From assembly GCA_030710605.1 (NCBI GenBank), contig CP092881.1, positions 71,043,118 to 71,107,117 on the forward strand: a stretch of 64,000 nucleotides of DNA, in the 5' to 3' direction. Below the pieces are notes generated by a model, which was given only the letters and a program-made list of their open reading frames with translations, was not told where the DNA came from and made no database searches. This stretch comes from Cordylochernes scorpioides (taxonomy: Eukaryota > Arthropoda > Arachnida > Pseudoscorpiones > Chernetidae). Made by a program: the position numbers and the translations under genes. Shown here piece after piece: positions 22,990-32,950 of this stretch. The stretch's first letter is position 1; each line of letters starts with the position of its first letter.

Positions 22990-23245
22990 TAGAGAGAAGA
23001 CATTTACCACACGCTGTACCTATTCCACTATCATATTAAATGAAACTATCCTTAGGCCCCTATATAACCGAGGGACGACCATTAATGATGTCGAGTATGC
23101 GGTCCTGTATTTTAGGGAGAGTTTCCTCGCGGATACCTTACCTAAACACAAGATTATTCTTGTCAAGTTCCTCAACACAGTCATCGCTGGGGACACGGAT
23201 TCCATAACTCGCAAGTCTGAACTCAATACGATTCTAAGCTCCTGA
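22990..23245 (+). CDS. Unidentified open frame, possible exon or element remnant
   Basis: An open frame without a usable start codon runs from after a TAA at about 22984 to a TGA at about 23245 (roughly 85 residues). It includes the segments RPLYNRGTTINDVEYAVLYF and LPKHKIILVKFLN, with a protein-like composition. No family was recognised. It lies just upstream of a non-LTR 3' end and could be part of an old mobile element or a host exon. It has no ATG, signal peptide or membrane segment. Confidence 0.25.
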
Positions 23246-23339
23246 TAGGATCCAGACGTATATATTTCTCTACTATTTTAAACTCTGTAAACTCTTTTTG
23301 ACTGTTGACTAGATGTTAATAAAATATTTTTAATTGTCA

Positions 23340-23695
23340 TATTAAATGAAATGTGGGTGAACTACCCAATACCTGCAAGAATGGAAATCTAATGCTGCCC
23401 ATGACTAGCACAGAGCAAGGTGAACACGTTCTGTCCTCCCAAGAGAACAACAAGTTATTGATTTCCATACTTAAGTCTGGTCATCTACAGACAATGACTT
23501 TCCAGAAATGTTTCCGAGTTTTTCCTACTATGTACTAAGTGAAATTATCGACCTGCAACCCCAAACCACATCATAGACTGTATTGACTCATCCATTGATG
23601 AGCTCTACTTATGCCCAACAGACACCATTAACAATCTTTACAAGTTTGATACCTTAATATGATTGAGTGGAGATAAGAAAGAATAAGATAAATAT
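23340..23695 (+). pseudogene. 5'-truncated non-LTR retrotransposon 3' end
   Basis: This encodes, with frame breaks, the C-terminal tail of a non-LTR polyprotein. It has the form ILKSGHLQTMTFQ, then a Cys-rich FPLCTKC-like segment, then PATPKH..DC (clearer in the copy at 43458-43690), ending SIDELY...LYKFDTLI and a stop. It is followed by GAGATAAGAAAGAATAAG. Sister copies end in a (GAA)n tail, so this is a 3'-anchored, 5'-truncated insertion family. The Cys/His tail resembles the zinc-binding C-terminus of I/Jockey-type ORF2 proteins. Confidence 0.55.
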
Positions 23696-24279
23696 GTTAT
23701 CGCATGACATATATTATGACTTTTTAGACACTCATAAGATGATAGGTGACGCTATATATGAATTAATGACGCAAAAACAACATTTCTTCAACTTTATTCC
23801 TGAATTTTCCGCGACAATCAAGTTATAAACTTTCTAAATTGGAACAAGCTACTGTAGGTCACCGGAACGTAGATAATATAATTAAATAAAGTTTGTGTTT
23901 GATTCCAATTCATATAATTTTTCAACCTACAATAATTTGAGTCAAAAGGCGATTGTTTTTTATTTCTTTACAGATCCAGGTACGCCATTTTATATAAACT
24001 ACAATAATTTGTTTCTCTCTAGATGCTATATCATTTAATATGTACATATATCCATCTTTAGATATAGTTATATTCAAAAAATGAAAACCATTAATATGAT
24101 TAAGAAAAAGTCATCTTCTGATGTATCCATCTTATCAAATACAATCTCAATTTTGTACTATTCTTAAATTTATATCATGTTCATATCATATCTTTCTCTA
24201 GATGCTATAGTATTTAATATTGTAACAAAATAATGATTATATTTCATATACAGATTATTATTGTTTTGTGTGTTATTTA
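23696..24279. other. AT-rich spacer with a family 4 fragment
   Basis: 23941-24000 matches the outer arm of the 20918-21211 hairpin (GTCAAAAGGCGA, ACAGATCCAGGTACGCC). No other feature seen. Confidence 0.4.
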
Positions 24280-24606
24280 AATAGAACGACGTTTAACAAG
24301 TGTAACCGCAAATGTTTCTTTTTACAGAAAGAAAAAACGTAATTTATTTTAAAGAGAAATATCGAATATTCTTATATTTAGGGAGGATATTTATCCTTAA
24401 ATAACACAGGTCCACAAATTTTTAAAAATATTTTGATGTTTGAGCATTTAAAATTCTTTTTGGGTAATCCAATGGCGTTTATTCCGAATCTGCTCTTAGT
24501 TTTTCTGTATGTCATCAAAATCTATAGATAATAATAATTGAACGATTTCTCGTTCTGTAAAAAACATTTTTGGTAAAACATGTTAAACGTCGTTTTACAA
24601 CCAAAG
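24280..24606. mobile_element. Possible MITE with AACGACGTTTAACA ends
   Basis: AGAACGACGTTTAACAAG at the left and CATGTTAAACGTCGTTTTAC at the right form an inverted pair about 300 bp apart. The interior has no coding frame. GTTGTAAAACGAC with TGCGGCTT also occurs near 13585-13610. The boundaries are uncertain. Confidence 0.45.
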
Positions 24607-24639
24607 CCGCATTATATTGTGTTATTCATAATATTTATA

Positions 24640-24761
24640 TTTTGCTTCTCTAGAATCTTCCCTCATTAATTATCTTGTATCTTAAAAATGTTTATATTGT
24701 TTTTGCCCTAAATAAATTGCCGTGTCATTCTGAAGTTTGTCTTTCCTAATTTTCCACGTGA
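24640..24761 (-). repeat. LTR-A fragment
   Basis: Minus-strand copy of LTR-A: CACGTGGAAAATTAGGAAAG, AAACTTCAGAATGACACGGC, AATTTATTTAGGGCAA. Relatives lie at 37163-37300 and 55195-55415. The boundary TG is altered to TA. No internal element is attached, so it is likely a solo LTR. Confidence 0.55.
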
Positions 24762-25049
24762 TATTTGGTGAAGATGCTGGGTAGATTAGGGAAGGCAAAC
24801 TGAGGATCGCCAAGAAGATCTTGAGGCTTTAGATATAGTGCTTAAGAAAAGAAAAAAAAGGAAAAATTATATGATATTAGTTTTGTATCTTTCGTGATAT
24901 TTGTCTATCATTACCCTGACCATCGAATTTAATAAATTAAGATAATATACAAAGAGCGCTAAGGGGGGAATTCGAGTTCCAAAAAAAAATATTTATATAT
25001 ATAAGATTATTCTTAAAACACACTATATATTTTTTTTTCGAAAATAGAG
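24762..25049. other. Spacer, no gene seen
   Basis: No feature recognised. Confidence 0.35.
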
Positions 25050-25260
25050 CAATCCATAAATAAATATTCAATTAAAAAGGCAAATATTGGATCAAAATAT
25101 CATTTATTTTGCCAATATTACAGTTGGCTAAACGCCAACTTTTATTAAGGTATTATAACATTTTAATGTGTCTCAACAACAAACTCAGCGCCTTATTGGT
25201 AAAATAAAAAATAATTTGATCCAATATATTCCTTTTTAATTAAAGCTCTATATATATATT
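25050..25260 (-). repeat. Family 4 repeat with decayed hammerhead-like motif
   Basis: Contains GCAAATATTGGATCAAAATA and, on the minus strand at about 25111-25160, TAATACCTTAATAA, stem GTTGGC..GCCAAC, then GTAATATTGG. Core G5 and the GAAA are mutated. Relatives: 36016, 48183 and 48403. Confidence 0.55.
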
Positions 25261-25319
25261 GTGTGGATAGAATAAATGAGTTTATGATTGTCTACAAACC
25301 TTACTGTATGGTATGTATT

Positions 25320-25440
25320 ATCTCACTGGGCCAAGCCCTCTCATTCAATAACTTTTATCATTGCAGTAAGGTCTGTAGAGATTTTATATTTGATGGTATT
25401 ATATCCAAAATAAACATATTGATAGTGAATTTATTTGTTA
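25320..25440 (+). repeat. Fragment of the GGGAGGGCT/hairpin family
   Basis: Shares GCCAAGCCCTCTCATTCAATA and TTGCAGTAAGGTCTGTAGAGA with repeats at 46780 and 57380. No coding capacity. Confidence 0.45.
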
Positions 25441-25482
25441 CAAGCTTATTTCATAGATAATATCTTATATAAAATGTAATGG

Positions 25483-25777
25483 GGGGAGGTCTGTGGAAGG
25501 ATGGTCTAAACCATTGGTTTTCGACCGCTACGACCCGGGAACAAATCCCGTATTGGACACTTTTTCTAATTAAAAAGATGGCTCCCGATTCTTGCAGAAT
25601 TCCAATCCCACCAGCGAGTGCAAGTAACCAAACGGGGCTCTGGGAAATTTGTATGTGCAAAATCGAACTGCTTTTCACATGTGTAGACGGTGCACTTAGA
25701 GTAAAAACAGTCACTAACTACCCATCATGATTATCATGGCCTGCACCACGTGTACTAGGGATAATAAAAAAAAAAGA
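25483..25777 (+). repeat. tRNA-headed SINE, family S2
   Basis: The head GGAAGGATGGTCTAAACC with CCGCTACGACCCGGG carries decayed Pol III boxes; the sister copy at 50449 has an intact GGGTTCGATTCC B box. The body includes CACCAGCGAGTGCAAGTAAC, CAAACGGGGCTCTGG, CTTTTCACATGTGTAGAC and ACCACGTGTACTAGGGATAA, followed by an A-rich tail. Both strands show long but meaningless open frames. Pieces of the same family lie at 36155, 46647 and 50449. Confidence 0.75.
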
Positions 25778-26218
25778 ATAAAATGTAATACAATATAAAT
25801 GTGCATTAAAATATTACAATATCTAGATAAAGCTAATCAATTGTATTCTTACAGAAGGAGAGAGCTATTTTGTAAGAATAATCAGTGATCGCATGGGTTA
25901 ATCAGTGATCGCATGGGTGCCAGGCTGAAAGTTTCCTTCAGTATTAATTATTCATAGAATGTCGTGCATATTGTATTGTCGGCTGATCTGGAATTGGAGC
26001 GAACATCTCTTACAATTTGTTTATTTATCGAGTATATTTGAAGAACTAGCTTGAAGAAGTATTCAACCTTAGACATCAATTCGCAGATCAATCAAGAAAT
26101 AAATACCAAACTGAAATGCAATATCAAAATAGTGATTATAACAGTAAAAAATCAAAAAGGCTAAATTCACCTTGATTTTATTTGTTTTTTTTTTGCGTAT
26201 TAATAAATTCAGATTATA

Positions 26219-26479
26219 CACCCATACCTCGCTTTGCGTCGGGGTTACGTTCCAAAAAAACACGACGCAAAGTGAAAATTGGGGAAAGCGCAATCAAAAA
26301 CAAAGGTGTTGCCATATTTTAGGGAAAAAATTCAAAAAAAAAAAAAATTAAAGACTCGAATCCAAAACAACGCAACTTCGAAAATCTAACGACGCACAGT
26401 GAAAATCAGTAAAAATTAAGCAGCGACGCAACTTCGAAAAAAAACGCAAAACGAAACGACGCAAAGTGGTGTATTGGTG
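26219..26479 (+). mobile_element. TA-flanked MITE, CACCCATACCTCGC family
   Basis: Left end CACCCATACCTCGCTTTGCG, right end CGCAAAGTGGTGTATTGGTG, TA at both borders, about 261 bp. The right end has mutations relative to the 10 kb copy. Confidence 0.85.
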
Positions 26480-26767
26480 TATATGCATTATTTTGTATAA
26501 TGAACTTTATTCTTATCTTCAGATACTATTTATTGAATTATATTTTCATATTTAAAATAGAGCAATCCATATTAATCTTTAATTAAAAAGGCATATATTG
26601 GATCAAAATATCCTTTATTTTACCAATATTATATAAATATATATCAATTTTTTCTCCCCATTGAATATAAGCAAATTTTTTTTTTAAACTTAATTCTATT
26701 GTGGTTATGTGGCGCTTAGTTTGTTGTTGACAAACTTTAATATGTTATAATACCTTAATAAAATTAA
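26480..26767. other. AT-rich spacer with a family 4 fragment
   Basis: 26570-26650 shares GCATATATTGGATCAAAATA with family 4 repeats. No gene seen. Confidence 0.4.
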
Positions 26768-26965
26768 GAAAAAGGCATCTACTTATCGTGCAACTGAAAG
26801 TTACTGATAGCTTGGGCCATCTATCGGAATAAATATCAACTATTCTCGTTGATTTTTAATTATTCCAGAATTGGCCAAATACCCATTCTTTATTAATCAA
26901 GAAAAGCTAACCACGGACGCGTTTCGGGCTGTTGGCCCTCATCAGCGTGGTGCAAGCTGTACCTC
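26768..26965 (-). repeat. Family 1 ribozyme repeat
   Basis: A single-arm copy starting at GGCATCTACTTATCGTGCAA and including GCCATCTATCGGAATAAATA, ATTGGCCAAATACCC and the ribozyme at 26910-26951. A GA microsatellite (26968-26986) follows. Confidence 0.7.
26910..26951 (-). ncRNA. Hammerhead ribozyme, family 1, intact core
   Basis: Minus strand: stem I ACCACG, CTGATGA, stem II GGGC-CAACA-GCCC, GAA, palindromic stem III ACGCGT, cleavage base C (GTC), stem I CGTGGT. All conserved type I hammerhead positions are present. Cleavage would fall between the GTC and CGTGGT. Stem I extends beyond an internal loop to AGCT/AGCT, which could support the loop contacts natural hammerheads use. A six-base palindromic stem III is too short to close as a good hairpin, so dimer formation is likely. 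Sequence match only; no activity shown. Confidence 0.85.
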
Positions 26966-27119
26966 GACGAGAGAGAGAGAGAGAGTGAAAATATATTTAT
27001 TTTACGGGGCTGCTAACCAAAATGAATGATTTTTGAGCCCCGATGGACGCATAAAGCGGAATATATACAATGCATATTTCTACAGGTAAACTCCGTATAA
27101 TTGGTATAACTGTATAACG

Positions 27120-27579
27120 AATTAAAAGTTTTACGAAGGAATATAGCATAGTTGGAGGGGCCTGGGGATGGGTGGCCAGGGATCATAACAGGGGAGGCCA
27201 GGAGAGCCGGGATGTAGAGGAGGACCGGGGGGGGGGGGAGCAGGGTGGTGATTCGCGGAGTTCAGGGGGTGGCAGAGACTGGTTCAATGGTGTTGAGCCC
27301 AGGGGTGACCGTGGAGAGCAGACAGACCGCAATGATTAAAGTGTATGATTTTTAAGCCCAAAAGGTGTAGCAGGCAGACAAGCCGCAATGCACAATGCCA
27401 AAGTATCAAGGTGCTGCACGCAACCAAGGCTGTTCAAAAAGGTTAGATTCCCCAGGCCAGGGAAAATAAATGAAAGACAGCTGTTGTTTAAATAAGAATA
27501 TTAGATAAAGCGAAAATGATTCAGCAACTGATAGGAAAAGATAGATTTTTTTTGTAAAAATAAATATATATAAAAGTTT
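27120..27579. other. G-rich tract with quadruplex potential
   Basis: 27157-27181 has four G-runs with short loops (GGGG-CCT-GGGG-AT-GGG-TGGCCA-GGG), and 27227-27238 is a run of 12 G. The tract ends in AT-rich sequence (27540-27590) next to the non-LTR element. No gene seen. Confidence 0.5.
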
Positions 27580-27847
27580 TAGATAAGATTACTGGTGAGG
27601 GTACCAGTGCTAAGACAATCAACCAGAAAAGTACACCATAGATTGCATAGCGCGTTCAAATGGGTCGCTGCGTAAGTCGATTTCTCGAGCAGCCCGCGCC
27701 GTCGAATCGCCAAACCATTTACCCTCTGTCCTTGGGTTACAGAGACAGCGTCAGGGGCGATCACATACGCAGGGCAGGTCGCGAAACCGATCTTAAACAG
27801 CGGCACATGCCAGAGTTACGTCTACGAGCGGCCGCCAATGACCGGTG

Positions 27848-30800
27848 TTAACCATGAGGTGAGGAGTCCGAGTCACTCAGGTGATCGGAATCCTCCGCGC
27901 GGACGCGTGGCCTAAGTCTATCAGAGGCCTTTAGGAACTCCAGGCAGGCTCGCCAAGTGCTTCTGTTGAAAATAAAGTATTTGAGTGACCGCGGAGTGTA
28001 CCCTAATTCTTCTGCACAGGTGGAAAGAAGGGGGAATCTAAGGGCATCAAGGCTGCTGCACTCAAGCACGATGTGAGACAGAGTTTCTTCCCTGTCAGTG
28101 TCGCAGTAAGGGCAGGAAGGATCGTCAATGACGCCTATCCTGTGGGCGAAACCGTCCGTCCACGTGTGTCCCGATAGCAGGCCAACCACAATGTGCTCGC
28201 TAGGGACGATGTACGCATACCTTTTGTCTAAAAGACTCATTGGAGTAAGGCCAAAGCGGGTGTGGATAGAAGGAGCTAGAGAGAGGAATCTGCTTCCCCA
28301 TGCTTCACGCGCCCGGCCGTAAGATTGCCGATTTTACAAACGACAAAGGAGCGAGTTTGTAACAGCTTGGGTCAGCAGACTCAGCACCCCGCTTTGCGAG
28401 TGTGTCCGCAATGTCATTACCCATGTTCCCACTGTGGCCCTTGATCCATTGTATGGTGCATCTGTTCCCATTGCGATTCAATCGCGAAATCAGTAGCAGA
28501 GCTCTGTCGATAAGGTAATTACCAGTCTTAGAGTTCAGAACTGACTTCACGACTGAGAGGTTGTCCAGGAAGAATCCTAAGGTTAGATGATTTGGTGAAG
28601 TGGTTGCGTTTTCAAGTGCCTTAACCAATCCAAGGGCTTCCGCCTGAAAGACAGAACAATGAGGGGACAGAACATGAGATTCACGTATTTCAAGTGCACA
28701 ATCGAGACAAGAGAACCTGTACACGCCGGCGCCAACTCCATCTCTGGTTTTGGAACCATCTGTATAGTATGCCACGTGGAAGAAAAGAGCAGGAATATTA
28801 CTGGGAGCGGAGTAATAGGGGGGGTAGGGGAGAGGGTGTGGAAAGGGAGGAGGCTCGAGTGGAATTTCAGCGTCAACCAATCCATACTTTTTAAGGTATA
28901 GCTCAGTTTTACCCGAGATTTCCAGATCGAGAGGAAGGACTCTAGAGAGGGAGATAAGAGCAGCGTTGCTGGTTGATCTGAAAGCTCTACAAGCTCTCAC
29001 TAGGAAAGGCCTTTGAGCACTCAGTAGAACATTCAAGGAGCGTTGAGAAAGATTAGGAAACCAAACCGCCGAGGCATAGGCAATGGCCGGAACAACCTCT
29101 TGCAGATACAGAGTTCTCAAGGCGCGGTAACCAAAACCAAAGTTGAGATTAGCGGCTGCGGTCAAACGCGGCAACATGCCGCGGACCTTGGCGCAGACTT
29201 CAACTACGTGCTGGTAGAAAGATAGACGTTGATCAAATCTCACTCCCAGCACCTTAATTGAGTCGCACCATTGGATTGGCCGTCCGTGGATAACCAGATC
29301 CCGGCGCGGTTCAGGCAGTCTCCCGTGTGGTCTGAGGAGAACCATAGTCTGGCACTTCCCCACACTGAGTTCCAGTTTATGCAAACTGCACCACCTAGCG
29401 ATCATATCTATGGTGTGTTGGGCCGCGGGAAGTTGACTAGGTCGGCGTCCCGAGACCACCACGACCAGATCATCCGCGTAGGCTTGCGGGAAAACATTAT
29501 TTCTGTAGTCCAGCGTGAGGAGTTCGTCAAAGACAATATTCCAAAGGAATGGGCCGAGAACTGAACCCTGGGGACATCCTTTGAAAATTCGTCTCGGCAC
29601 AGTACAACCATTCATAGATAGTCTCACAACACGGTTACATAGAAACGAGTTTATCAGGTGATAATAGTTTCTGGGACAAACGCTTTTGTGCAACGCTCTC
29701 AAGATACTGGAGTGGAGCACGTTGTCAAAAGCGCCTTTAACATCAAAAGAAAGAAGAAGACATGATTTCCTATTTTTAATCGTCCGGGTTATAGTATATT
29801 TTAGATTTAAGAGTGCGGCTGTAGTAGATCTACAAGGCTTAAATCCGAACTGGTTTGGATGCGCTTTACACATCCTATCGGCCATCCACGACAGCCTAGC
29901 AAGAATTAGACGCTCAAGGATCTTGCCCAAACCAGGCAGCATCGTGATTGGACGGTGTGATGCGAGAAAGTCCTCCCCACTTCGCTTGGGGACGAGAACG
30001 ACGTCCCCCAGCTTCCATGTAGATGGAAAGTGGCCAGTGGTTAAACACTTGTTGAAAATACTTAGAAAAAAACGTCCGAAAATGTTTAACTAGTTTTACG
30101 ATAAGAAGAGGTGGCATGCCATCACTACCAGGAGAAGAAGATAAGTTCACCTTATCCGCTGTCAACAACAACTCGTTATCTGTAAACAAAGGGTCGTTAT
30201 CAGATGACGATGAGATGACTTTGCTTAAATCTTCGTGTTCTAACATGGTATCGGGCGGGACGCGGCCGAAATAGTAATCTAATACGTGATTTAATGTGTC
30301 CCGCGGACCTTCAGTGAAGCCGCTACCAACTGGGGAGCTGAGAGGGGTTTGCGCTTAAAATTTCCCTTGATGAAACTGTAGATTCCACCCCAAGGGCTGA
30401 TTTCGCAACGGGAGCAGGCTGCCCTCCATGCTTCTTTCTTAGCCAGTCTCCTCGCACGGCGATATCTTGCCTTCAGTCTTTTGTAAAAGACCTCCAGCAT
30501 ACCCTTAACGACACCGCGTGCCTTTATAAAGGCCCGCTGTGCCTTTTGAGTGGCCCTTTTGAGAGGATTCAAATCAGATTTCCATCAAGAGATGGACTTG
30601 AGGTATTTATCACTTCTGGGACGGGATGGAATGGTGTTTAGGCATGTGTGAAAAATCTCTACGCCGAGTAAATTAATTACATCGTCGAGGGAGGATGAGT
30701 CACGCACGTTTTCTAAAAAAAGATTAATATTTTCTATTTTCTGGCTGAAATGTTCAAAAACTCTATCCCAGTCAGCGCGACCAAAGCTGAAGTATATTTC

Positions 30801-31520
30801 GCTAAATTTATTTAATTTAAATCTGGTGTTGTCCTGTGAAGAGGGAGCGAAATTTAGGTTAAAGACGAGGCGTTTGTGGTCAGACAACTCCTGGTACTCA
30901 GGATGCCAATCGGTAACGCTATTTACAAGGCCAGTACTACAGCAAGTGACGTCGATGGAAGAAGAGCGGTTGCCCTCCTCCCACGTCACCGCGCCGTGAG
31001 TGTTGAGCACATGCAAATAGTTGGCATCAATAAAGTTTTCAACTAGATCTCTCTTAGGTGAGTGATGCCTGAGGAGCAGAGGTTTATCCGACCACCTAAA
31101 AGATTCAACATTTAGATCGCCGCAAAAAATGACCCCGTCATAGTTCAGAGAATTAAGGCTATAATTTATCTTATCGAGAAGAGGGGAGGGATCACATGAT
31201 GGCGGAAGGTAAACATTACAAAGAAGAATACATTTACCACTTAATTCATACATGACAAACGCGACATTAACATTGGACAAATGGACAAATTTAAGGCTAG
31301 GATTTACTACAATGACCATAGCTCCCAACCTAGAGTTTGTAATAGGGCCATAGCAAACTCTGTTAGATGGGATTGGCAGCGATGGGATTTTGCCGCGCGC
31401 GGCTGGGAGCTCTTGTAAAAGTAGTAAATCTATGTTCTCCTCACGACAATCATTCAATACTGAATACAAACAAGGCTGAGAGCGTCTTATATTGATTTGT
31501 AGGCACTTGAAAACATTCAT
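27848..31520 (-). pseudogene. ORF2: endonuclease, reverse transcriptase, RNase H
   Basis: Starts at ATG 31518-31520. The endonuclease (to about 30590) shows LQINIRRSQ, LLLQELP, FCGDLNVES and ELSDHKRLVF, the apurinic-type nuclease motifs that nick the target. The reverse transcriptase shows SPGSDGMPP, NQFGFKPCRSTT, FDVKGAFDNV, GCPQGSVLGP and the catalytic YADD. RNase H shows YTDGSKT, FQAEALG and KGHSGNMGNDIAD. The C-terminus has CPYC...HIVLEC. Breaks: an in-frame TGA at 30585-30587, where relatives usually have Trp-Trp, and frameshifts near 30290, 30060 and 28310. The protein would nick target DNA and copy the element RNA onto it. Confidence 0.9.
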
Positions 31521-32793
31521 TTGACCATCAACTTATTGAACTGATCCTGGGCATCTCGCATGTGCTTGCACATCATGGAGTTGGCATTGTGCTTGTCACC
31601 GCACCTGTAACACTAAGCACGCTTTTATTTTCACAGGCAGTGGTAAAATGTGCACCTGCACAATTGGCGCACTTGGGCGCTTTGGTGCACTTTTTACCAT
31701 CAGTGTGCGTCCTGTGAGAGAGGCTACCGCAGATACCACATGGGAAGACGCGTTTCGCCCGGGCGAGCCTGAGGGACAGGAAGTCAACAGTGACGCGGCC
31801 GCGTGCAAGGAGAGCTTCCTCGATACCCTTAGTGACCTCTATGATAGCGGTGGAAGGCGAACCTTCCTTCCTAATCAATTTAACCAGCTTCAAGCCGCCG
31901 CTGTTATTAATTAACTGCGGGGCTATTACAGGGTTTTCCATCAGATCAGACACCAGATCAGATTCAGATTTTTCGACAGGGATGGCGAAAATTGCCAACC
32001 TGGGCCTGAATGTCGGGTTTGGTAGGACTTTAAGTCCGTCTATGTTTGCGGTCTTAATTCCGTCCACAAACCGCTTTGATTCTGCAGAATTGGGAAAGTG
32101 AAGGACAAGTTTTTTGTCCTTCCCAGTTACCGCCGTCACATCACAACTCTTCAACTGTGGAGTCTTGGCAATTTTGGCTCTTATGCCTCGAAAGATAAGT
32201 TGTCTGAGGCAATTTTTACATGGTTTACACTGTTCTTTAACGTCTGCGCGTAGGATGAACGCGCTGGCACTCTAGGGTGTACAGTTGTGGTTTGGTTGGA
32301 CCTAATTTGGATAGTAGAAGTATCTGGTTGGGGGATCATTTTAACGGGGTTAGGAGGAGAGGGAGGCTTGGCCAACCTTTTCCTAAGTTGGATGACCTCA
32401 TTTTCAACTATTTTTACTTTTTTTTTTGAAGATTCTTAACACTTCAGTTTGTAAAGCGTTAAAAATACGCCTTACATCGTCTTTCACTGAGTCAGATAAC
32501 CCAGTGCGGGTGGTAGCAGGAAGGTTAGAGGCAGCGATATCCGCTACCTCATGAAATTTTTTGTTGAAAAGAGAATCTATCTCTTCCCAGCAGTCAGAGG
32601 ATCCAGAATGGGTACAGGAAGGAATGGAAGTAGGGGCCTGGGGGATCTTACCTTGGGCAGTCCTATTAATAGGAGCGGAGACCTCTTCGGCCACGGTCCC
32701 AGGACTTTTAGAGGGCTGCAAAGGTGGGAATGGGTCGTCAGCTGACATGGCCCGCGTCTGCAGGCGAGTGTAGACCATCTTGTATCTTGTCAC
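31521..32793 (-). pseudogene. ORF1: gag-like RNA-binding protein
   Basis: The N-terminal part (from about 32793; another Met lies close downstream) is low-complexity. The C-terminal half carries zinc knuckles CGICGSLSH..C and CANCAGAHFTTAC, and a further CYRCGDKH..C in a shifted frame near 31600. ORF1 proteins of this group bind the element RNA in a ribonucleoprotein. Frame breaks lie at an A-run near 32420, near 32185 and near 31620. The natural stop (TGA at 31521-31523) abuts the ORF2 ATG, a spacing seen in elements that couple ORF2 translation to ORF1. Confidence 0.8.
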
Positions 32794-32824
32794 TTCGTGG
32801 TTGTTATGGTAGTCAGTCGTTGTA

Positions 32825-32830
<6 letters not shown>

Positions 32831-32861
<31 letters not shown>
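32831..32861. repeat. (AT)n microsatellite
   Basis: An uninterrupted TA/AT run separates the non-LTR element from the maT-like transposon; its last TA serves as that transposon's target site. Confidence 0.9.
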
Positions 32862-32866
<5 letters not shown>

Positions 32867-32950
32867 TCTAGCCATAAATTCTGTTACAAACAATTTCAAT
32901 TTTATAAATTAAATGATTAAGAACAAAAACTAATGGAATATAAATACATA

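Larger units (their letters stand above)
27580..32825 (-). mobile_element. Non-LTR retrotransposon (I/Jockey type), broken
   Basis: About 5.2 kb on the minus strand: a short 5' region, ORF1 with CCHC knuckles, ORF2 with endonuclease, reverse transcriptase, RNase H and a terminal Cys/His motif, then a GC-rich 3' UTR down to about 27580. The presence of an RNase H domain argues for the I-like group rather than Jockey or CR1. No poly-A tail or target-site duplication could be fixed, because both flanks are AT-rich. It is much more GC-rich than the surrounding DNA. Frameshifts and one stop make it inactive. Confidence 0.85.
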
